A program made the translations under genes and the position numbers. A stretch of DNA of 34,835 nucleotides from Nemertoderma westbladi. Its lineage: Eukaryota; Xenacoelomorpha; Nemertodermatida; Nemertodermatidae. The stretch is from assembly GCA_032718475.1 (NCBI GenBank), contig JAUCBJ010007233.1, positions 1 through 34,835 on the forward strand. Direction: 5' to 3'. The notes beneath the pieces are model-generated. The model saw nothing but the letters and a program-made list of their open reading frames with translations. It had not been told where the DNA came from and made no database searches. Position 1 is the first letter of the stretch; each line of letters starts with the position of its first letter. Shown one piece after another: positions 11,319 to 20,237 of the stretch.

Positions 11319-11520
11319 AAGAAAATATAATTAAGTAAATTTATTGATATTCGATAAATAGTTCCAGCAGAAAGGAAATGTTTTGATTATATCGAATTTT
11401 TATGTCAGTTACCAGCCAGTAATCAATTCCAAAATAATTTTAATATAACTTTATCTTACTAATATTTCAGAAGTGTAAGATAAAGTGAGTGATACCAAAA
11501 ACACGCCATATATAAAATTA
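11319..11520. other. spacer between the 34-bp and 48-bp arrays
   Basis: About 200 bp of unique AT-rich DNA without visible features, apart from 'actttaagga' at its right edge, which is the inverted partner of a word right of the 48-bp array. Confidence 0.5.
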
Positions 11521-11540
11521 ACTTTAAGGAAATTGATGCA

Positions 11541-12195
11541 ATCCCGATCCCGAAATACGGGAGCCCGAGAGTGATAATCCCGGTCCCGATCCCGATCCCG
11601 AAATACGGGATCCCGAGAGTGATAATCCCGGTCCCAATCCCGATCCCGAAATACGGGATCCCGAGAGTGATAATCCCGGTCCCAATCCCGATCCCGAAAT
11701 ACGGGATCCCGAGAGTGATAATCCCGGTCCCAATCCCGATCCCGAAATACGGGATCCCGAGAGTGATAATCCCGGTCCCAATCCCGATCCCGAAATACGG
11801 GCTCCCGAGAGTGATAATCCCGGTCCCAATCCCGATCCCGAAATACGGGATCCCGAGAGTGATAATCCCGGTCCCAATCCCGATCCCGAAATACGGGATC
11901 CCGAGAGTGATAATCCCGGTCCCAATCCCGATCCCGAAATACGGGATCCCGAGAGTGATAATCCCGGTCCCAATCCCGATCCCGAAATACGGGATCCCGA
12001 GAGTGATAATCCCGGTCCCGATCCCGAGAGTGATAATCCCGGTCCCGATCCCGAAATACGGGATCCCGAGAGTGATAATCCCGGTCCCGATCCCGAAATA
12101 CGGGATCCCGAGAGTGATAATCCCGGTCCCAATCCCGATCCCGAAATACGGGATCCCGAGAGTGATAATCCCGGTGCCGATCCCGACCCCGATCC
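11541..12195. repeat. 48-bp satellite array, ~13.5 units, sharing the GATCCCG core
   Basis: The unit starts 'cgatcccgaaatacgggat', continues 'cccgagagtgataatcccgg' and ends 'tcccaatcc', with a period of 48 bp. Two units near 12,005-12,110 lack the 'caatcccgatcc' part. Each unit carries an imperfect palindrome, 'atcccgaaatacgggat'. Because 48 is a multiple of three, 16-residue repeat frames stay open on both strands; these are not genes. The array is flanked by inverted 'actttaagg/ccttaaagt' words at 11521 and 12204. Confidence 0.95.
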
Positions 12196-12213
12196 AGGAA
12201 ATCCCTTAAAGTA

Positions 12214-12256
12214 TGATCCCGTTTAAACACTACTGCAAACTGAAACTTGATATTAT
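12214..12256. repeat. right inverted repeat bounding the GATCCCG satellite block
   Basis: 'gatcccgtttaaacactact' starts at 12215 and is followed by 'aaacttgatatt'. Reverse-complemented, it matches 7116-7172. It is the right partner of the proposed terminal pair. Confidence 0.5.
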
Positions 12257-13135
12257 GGAATACAGGAACTGGAACTAGAAATGAATTCTCCAAGATTTAA
12301 AACTTAAAGTATAATTTATAAATTGGAAATAAATACACAAAGATTACAATGTGTGTAATTAGTGCCAGGGAATTGGATAAATATCACTGCATTACGGGAC
12401 ATTTTGTAAAAACTATTTACTGCAAGTCATATAATCCCGCACTTTTATAAGAACAATAAGAACAAGGCGTTTTAAATGACGAGCGCCAGATGAGGTTGTA
12501 AAATTGTACTGCAATAAATTAGAAAAATGGAAAATCTTTAATTAAACTTTAGTTAATTAAAATTCTGCGTTATATTTGATTTAAGTGGTTTTGGTTAATT
12601 GCGGCTTTCTTAACTAATATCCCATATTCAATTACGTAAAGGGAAATACAAAGGGAAATAAAGACGATTTAGAAAACCATTTGCTTATAATTATGTATTC
12701 AATGTAAGTTACGTCTTCTACCTCCAATATTTACCGGTTGGGGAAATAAATAATGACAATAAGTCACTAAAAAATGGGGCACAATGTGGCAAAGGCAACA
12801 CCGTATCTGTGTCTACGACAGATCAACTCATTATTAATTAATTAGTAAATTAAAAATGTTATATATATATAGAACTATGCAATGTATAATATTTAGAGAT
12901 ATAAATAGTTAAAAATAAGGTTAAACCTTCAACCCAAAAGCTACAAATATATAAGAGATCGACTTTTAGGTTTTTAAACGAACTGAAAACAATTATAAAA
13001 ATATCTCGCTAAAAATAACTAATTAAAATATAAAATGTACAAAGTATCCCCAACTACCTAGATGGCGTGACTCCTGTATAACCATGGATGGAGTGAATCA
13101 AATGGAATTATTATAATAATTAGTTTATCTCGTTT
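12257..13135. other. AT-rich spacer, nothing recognised
   Basis: Unique AT-rich DNA between the 48-bp and 30-bp arrays. Short ATATAT tracts occur near 12,860. No reading frame, hairpin or repeat stands out. Confidence 0.5.
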
Positions 13136-15126
13136 AAATAAACGGTATACGGGGTATTCCATGCGAAATAAACCGTATAAGGGGTATTCCATGCGAAATA
13201 AACCGTATAAGGGGTATTCCATGCGAAATAAACGGTATACGGGGTATTCCATGCGAAATAAACGGTATATGGGGTATTCCATGCGAAATAAACGGTATAC
13301 GGGGTATTCCATGCGAAATAAACCGTATAAGGGGTATTCCATGCGAAATAAACCGTATACGGGGTATTCCATGCAAAATAAACCGTATAAGGGGTATTCC
13401 ATGCGAAATAAACGGTATACGGGGTATTCCATGCGAAATAAACGGTATATGGGGTATTCCATGCGAAATAAACGGTATACGGGGTATTCCATGCGAAATA
13501 AACCGTATAAGGGGTATTCCATGCGAAATAAACCGTATACGGGGTATTCCATGCAAAATAAACCGTATAAGGGGTATTCCATGCGAAATAAACCATATAA
13601 TGGGTATTCCATGCGAAATAAACCGTATAAGGGGTATTCCATGCGAAATAAACGGTATACGGGGTATTCCATGCGAAATAAACCGTATACGGGGTATTCC
13701 ATGCGAAATAAACGGTATACGGGGTATTCCATGCGAAATAAACCGTATACGGGGTATTCCATGCGAAATAAACCGTATAAGCGGTATTCCATGCGAAATA
13801 AACGGTATACGGGGTATTCCATGCGAAATAAACCGTATACGGGGTATTCCATGCGAAATAAACGGTATACGGGGTATTCCATGCGAAATAAACCGTATAA
13901 GGGGTATTCCATGCGAAATAAACCGTATAAGGGGTATTCCATGCGAAATAAACGGTATACGGGGTATTCCATGCAAAATAAACCGTATAAGGGGTATTCC
14001 ATGCGAAATAAACGGTATACGGGGTATTCCATGCGAAATAAACGGTATAAGGGGTATCCCATGCGAAATAAACGGTATATGGGGTATTCCATGCGAAATA
14101 AACCGTATAAGGGGTATTCCATGCGATATAAACCGTATACGGGGTATTCCATGCGAAATAAACCATATACGGGGTATTCCATGCGAAATAAACCGTATAC
14201 GGGGTATTCCATGCGAAATAAACCGTATAAGGGATATTCCATGCGAAATAAACGGTATAAGGGGTATTCCATGCAAAATAAACGGTATATGGGGTATTCC
14301 ATGCGAAATAAATGGTATACGGGGTATTCCATGCGAAATAAACCGTATAAGGGGTATTCCATGCGAAATAAACGGTATACGGGGTATTCCATGCGAAATA
14401 AACGGTATAAGGGGTATTCCATGCGAAATAAACCGTATAAGGGGTATCCCATGCGAAATAAACGGTATACGGGGTATTCCATGCGAAATAAACCGTATAA
14501 GGGGTATTCCATGCGAAATAAACCGTATACGGGGTATTCCATTCGAAATAAACCGTATAAGGGGTATTCCATGCGAAATAAACGGTATACGGGGTATTCC
14601 ATGCGAAATAAACCGTATAATGGGTATTCCATGCGAAATAAACCGTATATAAGGGGTATTCCATGCGAAATAAACCGTATAATGGGTATTCCATGCGAAA
14701 TAAACCGTATAAGGGGTATTCCATGCGAAATAAACGGTATACGGGGTATTCCATGCGAAATAAACCGTATAAGGGGTATTCCATGCGAAATAAACCATAT
14801 ACGGGGTATTCCATTCGAAATAAACCGTATAAGGGGTATTCCATGCGAAATAAACGGTATACGGGGTATTCCATGCGAAATAAACCGTATAATGGGTATT
14901 CCATGCGAAATAAACCGTATATAAGGGGTATTCCATGCGAAATAAACCGTATAATGGGTATTCCATGCGAAATAAACCGTATAATGGGTATTCCATGCGA
15001 AATAAACGGTATAAGGGGTATTCCATGCGAAATAAACCGTATACGGGGTATTCCATTCGAAATAAACCGTATAAGGGGTATTCCATGCGAAATAAACCGT
15101 ATATAAGGGGTATTCCATGCGAAATT
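13136..15126. repeat. 30-bp satellite array, ~66 units, with higher-order repeats
   Basis: The unit starts 'aaccgtataaggggtattcc' and ends 'atgcgaaata', an exact 30-bp period. Variation is concentrated at CC/GG before 'gtata', at the following A/C/T, and at 'atgcg/atgca/attcg'. Three units carry a 2-bp insertion ('gtatataagg' at ~14,647, 14,917 and 15,097). Six units at 13201-13380 repeat with the same variant pattern at 13381-13560 (180-bp higher-order repeat). A block of about 272 bp recurs at ~14,521 and ~14,793. A 30-bp period keeps 10-residue repeat frames open in many frames; I do not read them as genes. Confidence 0.97.
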
Positions 15127-15576
15127 TACAAAAAATTTAGAATTTTTTAGATTTAATAAATTGTTGCCTCTGATAAGTTTCCTTCTAACCTTTTTATATT
15201 TTATGTTTTTATATTCATCTGATATACCGGTACCGGTAACTAACATATGTTTTGCTCAGTTCACTCAATCCTTGAAAACTATATAACGGGGGGGGGGGGG
15301 GGGGGGGGGGGTGTGGCTAAAGAAATAAGGACGATAATTTCGAAATTAACTCGAAATATTCTACGAAATATATAAAACCGGTTTAACTTTTTACAATAGC
15401 CACTGACACAAAATGGCAGCCATTAGGCCAGGGTATATAATAATGTAATATCTCATCTCGCGAACAAATAAATGATAATTATATATAAAATATATAAATT
15501 TGGGAATGTCCATCTGTGTCCATATAAACACATATTAAAGTTTGTGTTTATTTATGTTATTAATAAATCGAGTTAT
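15127..15576. other. AT-rich spacer with a 24-bp poly(G) tract
   Basis: Poly(G) occupies 15288-15311. The rest is AT-rich unique sequence without recognisable coding or structural signal. Confidence 0.6.
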
Positions 15577-15772
15577 ATTGGGTCTTCTTTATAAGGGAGT
15601 ATCTAAGCCATGATTCTACGTAAAACAAGTTCCTTTTATCATATGGTAATTTCGTGCATTAACACACGTCTTCAGTGATATAAATATATATTAAAATGTT
15701 TACATAATTTACATATTAAAATTAGTACGTTCGTGGTTAAATTTAATTGAATAATATCCTGTAAAAGATACT

Positions 15773-16648
15773 ATATTTATTGTCTGTTCGAGAACGGAAT
15801 ATACGGATATAATCGAATTAATCTGTATAACTATATATAATAACTGTTATACATTATTTATTTGCTTCTATATCCGTATATTCCGTTCTCGAACAGACAT
15901 TAATTAGTTTATCATTCATTCGAGCTTTTTGCTGAGGGTGGGTAAGAAATTAGTTACTTTGATGCTCAGAGGTTTGCTGTACAGTACTTTAGTATTTATT
16001 AACATGATAAATCAATTTGCTTGTATTTATGTTCGATGCTCAACAACACCCACTGTCGTTTTGTTTCCACATATCATATTATTATTACAAACTTTCATCT
16101 TTGTAGTTTCGACTCAAAAAAAACCCCTTAAAGACAAAACGGGAGGTTATCTTCTAACCATTGTTGTCGCCTCCAATGCTACAAGTTCGCCTCTACAGTA
16201 AGCAGTAAACAGCAACAATTATTTTTGAAAATAATTCTTTATTTTGGCATACAGTAATGCATCTCAATTTCCTTTCCTTAATGATTTTAATTTCGCATTC
16301 TTACGAAAACTTTATTCTACTTTATTATTGGGCAAATCCAAACAGACTGATAAGTTACGGTAGGCTTATTCTCTCCAAAATCAGCACAAAACGTGTAGAT
16401 TAAGTTTAGCTACTTCCATCGCAGTTCCACCTTGCGTTGCAGTAGTTGAGTAGCTTTAAATATATAGTTTTTTTAGTACAATCGATTACTAGCTATAGCT
16501 AGTATTATCTTATAATATTTCCCACAATCTTGAATAAATTCAAGTTTCGAGTATATTACCTCGAAAAATCAGGATTATACGGATATAATACTGGTTTGTT
16601 GCCCCGGCAACGTGTAGACAAAAAGCGAGAATTAATGATAATCTAATA
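15773..16648. mobile_element. insertion within the left arm of the foldback element
   Basis: This segment has no counterpart in the right arm, where the flanking sequences are joined ('aagatact' runs on to 'tacgcgg' in arm orientation). It contains the 31-bp inverted repeat at 15781-15899 and AT-rich sequence. A 90-residue plus-strand frame (15929-16201) has no recognised domain. The class of the insertion is unknown. Confidence 0.6.
15781..15899. repeat. perfect 31-bp inverted repeat with 57-bp loop
   Basis: 15781-15811 (begins 'tgtctgttcgagaacggaat') is the exact reverse complement of 15869-15899. The 119-bp unit looks like a small MITE. Flanking 'tttat' and 'ttaat' do not give a clean target duplication. 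Confidence 0.85.
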
Positions 16649-17101
16649 TATACGCGGCTATCGTGCAGTATATGTCTGGTTACGAGGACGCTATTAAATA
16701 ATTAAATACATAGAAATATGAGCAGTGATAAAAAGCGAGATTTGGCTGAGCCGTTTAAGTTATATCTTTTTATTTATTTTTACTTATTTTAACTTTTCAA
16801 AATCTAAATCTTATTCTAAATGCTAATAATTTGGATCTGCCCATCACCGCAAACTATTTTCTTACACTTACTACCCTTTGTACATACTACTCTACTACAC
16901 CTACTCAACCCCCCCCACCGGTGAGCAACTGTTTACTAGCCATGCTACTTGCTTGGCCTCCGTTGCCCTAAATTTTCTATATACACAATATATGTTTGTA
17001 TTGTTTTGAAATTAATCTGTAAACATTGTAATTATTTATATATTGATGTTAATTATTATTTGGCAAAATATACTTATGAATGAATGAATTAACTTAATTA
17101 A

Positions 17102-17235
17102 TTTTTTTCCACCTAGCCTTAGTCACACTTTTTTCCACCTAGCCTTAGTCACACTTTTTTCCACCTAGCCTTAGTCACACTTTTTTCCACCTAGCCTTAG
17201 TCCACTTTTTTCCACCTAGCCTTAGTCACACTTCA
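17102..17235. repeat. 26-bp tandem repeat, five copies
   Basis: 'ttttttccacctagccttag' plus 'tcacac' repeats with a 26-bp period in the centre of the foldback element. The fourth copy has lost bases ('tagtccac'). Confidence 0.9.
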
Positions 17236-17585
17236 CATTTTATAGATTTTTCATCCGAATGGTACTTTATTTTACTGGTACTTTTACTTTAATTTATCCT
17301 CCATGTGAGCCAAATCTCGCTTTTTATCACTGCTAATATTTTTATTTATTTTTATTATTTAATAGCATCCTCGCAACCACTGCACGATAGCCGCGTATAA
17401 TTCAGTATCTTTTACAGGATATTATTCAATTAAATTTAACTGTGTATGGTCTAATTTTAATATGTAAATGATGTACACATTTTAATATATATTTACTATA
17501 TTATCTGTATTAAAATGAATGAATATATATATATATATATCACTGAAGACGTGTGTTAATGAACGAAATGGCCTGGCCATATTAT

Positions 17586-18025
17586 CAGGCCACTTTAATT
17601 TGTAGAATTTTCAAGAATCTAGAAATTGGCTAGAACTTACGATTTTGGAGTTCTAGAAAATAAGGGTAAAAAAATGATGTTTTTTCTTGACTAGAGGCGC
17701 TTTCACTAAACATTTAAGCTAAAAATGGCAAACCGGGTGTAGCTGAACTTGACATCTGATAACATCGGCACTTTTTTTTTAAGATACACCCCGACGGGGT
17801 ATGACAATTTATTCATACAAACAAGATTCACAACTATGAAATAAAATATGGGATTAGTGTAAAGTAGGGATTAGTGTTTAGTGTGACGGTTTGTTTATAA
17901 ATAATAATTTAACAGTTGTTATAATATAAAACTTTACAACATCGGCAGTTTACAAGAGATAGTGGAAGTAAAACGGACAACGAGTCAGAGAGGGAGACTG
18001 GAATTCTACAAATTAAAGTGGCCTG
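17586..18025. mobile_element. ~440-bp MITE inserted in the right foldback arm
   Basis: The left end begins 'caggccactttaatttgtag' and the right end is its inverted copy (end of TIR at 18025), ~25 bp with one mismatch. The sequence has no counterpart in the left arm, which shows it inserted later. No transposase is encoded. A target duplication is not convincing, so the superfamily is left open. Confidence 0.7.
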
Positions 18026-18125
18026 CTCCGCCTGCATATTTAATAAAATGAATTTGTTTTACTTAGAATCGTGGCTTAGATAGACCCTTATAAAGACCAA
18101 TTCGTACCATTTCTCAAGGGGAGTA

Positions 18126-18149
18126 GGGGGGGGGGGGGGGGGGGGGGGG
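18126..18149. repeat. poly(G) tract, 24 bp
   Basis: An uninterrupted run of 24 G beyond the right foldback arm. The following 200 bp up to the SUZ12-like stop codon are AT-rich and show no poly(T), so no poly(A) tail of a retrocopy is visible there. Confidence 0.95.
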
Positions 18150-18353
18150 AATCCACAATATTAGGTAATTGGGTAAAAATAACAAATTTTTACTGTAACT
18201 GTCTGAAAACCGATTCAAAATTTTTATAAATCAATAGAAAGCTCACAACTTCAACCAGTCACGACATTTATGGATGCCCCTAAAAAATTGGATACTACGT
18301 GGACAGATAACCTGTTGATGGAATGCGAGGCGAGGCCTACTCCATTAATTACT

Positions 18354-20237
18354 TTAAGGGAATCCTTTGAATGGTTCAGGGTTTTCTTTTTCCCCGCTAT
18401 TTCTTAGCTGTCTTAGTCGGGCCAACATTACCTCTGGTGTTATTCCACCGGCGTCTACTAGATGGGCCAACACGGACACAGCGTTCCGATAAAGGGGGAC
18501 CCCAGACCCCGATTGACTCACACTATCTATGTAGCGTCCCGAGACCCACTCATCAGGAGTAGCACAGCCCACCAATTGCTCACTTACATACTGAGACATG
18601 ACGGCCTTCTCGCTCTCATTAACGTCATTGTAGTCATTAATATCAGAGTTGTGTGGCTCCGTCTGCAAGTCTATGTCGTCCTCTAACTCAATGAGATCGA
18701 GCTTCCGAATAGTGGTAGGGTGGTAATAGTCTCGTGCGTGTCCATCTATCAATGGGTCCGTCCCATCCACCCGACAATAGTTCATCTCGGTCCATGCGCT
18801 GCGTTTAAGCGGGTAGGGTTGGATCGCGCCACTGAAGGTGGCGTAGCGAGCTGGGTGGCCAATGTAGTACAAGTTAAAATCATGGTTGAGGGATACATCT
18901 ATGAAAAGGTTGCAGGATGAGCTCGGGCTAGATGCGTGGAAGGAGAGGCGCGGGTGGCACAATGACAAGTGGCGCAGTAGCGCGCCAATCTGGACGCACG
19001 AGACTGAGCAAAATAAACAATGGGTTTGGTCCTTGGGCTTCGTCAGCTGTTGGTACGACTCGCCCTTCAATGATTTCGTCATGAAACGAAAGAACAGCTG
19101 AGGGTCCGAAGGTGTGGTTCCAGACACCTCCGACAATCGATCTGAGTCACTGGTCACCGCTGTCGATGATAAACTCACTGTATCTGAGGTGGTCCCATTC
19201 TCGGTCGGAGGAGGATTGTTCTCCCCGTTCCCCCAACGCACTCGGAACTGGATGTAACCCAAACTTCGTAGATAGTCCCTATCTCTCAGTTTATCCTTTG
19301 TCCCCCTTGGCATCACGCCTTCCCCCCCTGATGTTCTCACTTTATCCCCCCTTAGCAACCCACCATTCACTCTTGGTGTTCTTCCATTACTCCCTGTCTT
19401 TCTTATGTTCCCCTTTCGTGTTCCTCCATTTGCAACGACTTTCCCTTTAACTTCCCCTTTGTTCTTCCACCTTCCCCCAACATTCCCATCCTCTTCAAGG
19501 AAGAACTTGTAGTCGCCGTCATCAAAGATCATCTTTTTATCTTTGTCGATGACTATCAACTCCCGGGTCCTCAGTGGTGTACCAGGATGTGGTTCCGGAC
19601 AACCAGATAAGTCGGGTTCCAAACGGACGGATGTGCAAATAACCACGAATAATCCCGAACCTCCACTTAGCATGCAACTCGGGACAGTTACAGACTCTTT
19701 AATTGTTGAGTTTATTGCAATGAATAACTTATAATGGAACCGCATCTCCTGTTTATCTGCGGTCTCTTCCATAATATTAATGGTGACCGCGGCTTTCCGT
19801 GGAGGATTATGCCACAGAACATCCGGATACGAAACACGATGAATATCGAGTATTAAATCATGTTGCATTGGCGGCGGCAACCGAGTGGATATCGACAACA
19901 AACTCGAGTCTTTTAATTTTTTATTTAAATTATCAATATAATAATGAAGAGGTAGACGGGGATGTGGGCGAGCGAGTGCTAGTCCGTGTCTCGCCCTTCG
20001 CATGTAGCCTAGATTGCGGTGTAGGAACGCGGTGTGGCGTTCCTTCAGGAAACGGTAAACACGCACAGGCTTCACAAATTCATTCTCGAACTGTTCTCCT
20101 CTGTCTATTTCGCATCGCTCTCCGGTTTTTCGACGTCGCTTGTTACCAGAAATATTAGCACTTCCGTCCTCAAAGCACATCGCTACATGGGGTGATTTTC
20201 TTTTTTGCCCCTGTATTTGTCTTCTCCCCATTGACAT
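18354..20237 (-). CDS. SUZ12: SUZ12-like Polycomb (PRC2) protein, single uninterrupted exon
   Basis: The 627-residue frame aligns along its length with SUZ12, the PRC2 scaffold that stabilises the EZH2 H3K27 methyltransferase in the nucleus. Residues ~49-80 match the N-terminal 'EKPTQIYRFL...FLHR.L.YM' region (here VKPVRVYRFLKERHTAFLHR). A low-homology middle follows. Residues ~227-248 and 322-335 match the segment before the zinc finger (IVIDKDKKMIFDDGDY; YIQFRVRW). A C2H2 finger spans 407-428 with ligands C407, C410, H423 and H428 (CLFC...LLRHLSLCH). A VEFS-box-like region at ~480-612 includes 'DYNDVNESEKAVMSQY'. A basic nuclear-localisation-like run, KRRRK, is at 33-37. It is shorter than human SUZ12 (739 residues) and strongly diverged, including a Gly/Arg/Lys-rich insert at ~255-320. 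The first ATG is used; a second lies two codons later. No intron interrupts it, so it is probably an old retrocopy or a fast-evolving paralogue under selection, since no stop or frameshift has accumulated. A copy captured by a transposon is possible. Confidence 0.85.
   Translation of the reverse strand: MSMGRRQIQGQKRKSPHVAMCFEDGSANISGNKRRRKTGERCEIDRGEQFENEFVKPVRVYRFLKERHTAFLHRNLGYMRRARHGLALARPHPRLPLHYYIDNLNKKLKDSSLLSISTRLPPPMQHDLILDIHRVSYPDVLWHNPPRKAAVTINIMEETADKQEMRFHYKLFIAINSTIKESVTVPSCMLSGGSGLFVVICTSVRLEPDLSGCPEPHPGTPLRTRELIVIDKDKKMIFDDGDYKFFLEEDGNVGGRWKNKGEVKGKVVANGGTRKGNIRKTGSNGRTPRVNGGLLRGDKVRTSGGEGVMPRGTKDKLRDRDYLRSLGYIQFRVRWGNGENNPPPTENGTTSDTVSLSSTAVTSDSDRLSEVSGTTPSDPQLFFRFMTKSLKGESYQQLTKPKDQTHCLFCSVSCVQIGALLRHLSLCHPRLSFHASSPSSSCNLFIDVSLNHDFNLYYIGHPARYATFSGAIQPYPLKRSAWTEMNYCRVDGTDPLIDGHARDYYHPTTIRKLDLIELEDDIDLQTEPHNSDINDYNDVNESEKAVMSQYVSEQLVGCATPDEWVSGRYIDSVSQSGSGVPLYRNAVSVLAHLVDAGGITPEVMLARLRQLRNSGEKENPEPFKGFP

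Larger units (their letters stand above)
15577..18102. mobile_element. foldback (long inverted-repeat) element with an insertion in each arm
   Basis: The left arm (15577-15772 plus ~16649-16748) is the inverted copy of the right arm (17307-17571 plus ~18036-18102). Landmarks include 'ataaggg..tatctaagcca', 'cattaacacacgtcttcagt', 'aatatcctgtaaaagatact', 'acgcggctatcgtgcag' and 'gcagtgataaaaagcgagat', each found inverted in the other arm. The left arm is interrupted by ~876 bp (15773-16648) and the right arm by a ~440-bp MITE. Removing both leaves ~300-bp arms around a ~560-bp centre (16749-17306). No transposase is present. This fits a non-autonomous foldback or long-TIR DNA transposon. Exact termini and target duplication are not clear. 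Confidence 0.8.

Noticed and set aside
7152-11338. Six very long open frames (1100-1376 residues) on both strands
   Set aside because: They are translations of the 34-bp satellite. The unit has no stop codon in any frame and every frame cycles through the same three phases, so openness carries no information.
11451-12293. Arg/Asp/Ser-rich repeat protein frames over the 48-bp array
   Set aside because: Same artefact: 48 is a multiple of three. The RDRD-like repeats mimic SR proteins but follow from GATCCCG repetition.
13058-15246. Long Tyr/Pro- and Asn-rich repeat frames over the 30-bp array
   Set aside because: A 30-bp period without stop codons keeps frames open on both strands. There is no conserved domain, and the frames extend only a little beyond the array.
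15929-16201. 90-residue plus-strand frame
   Set aside because: No recognisable domain, lies in an insertion within a foldback arm, and its composition looks like random AT-rich DNA.
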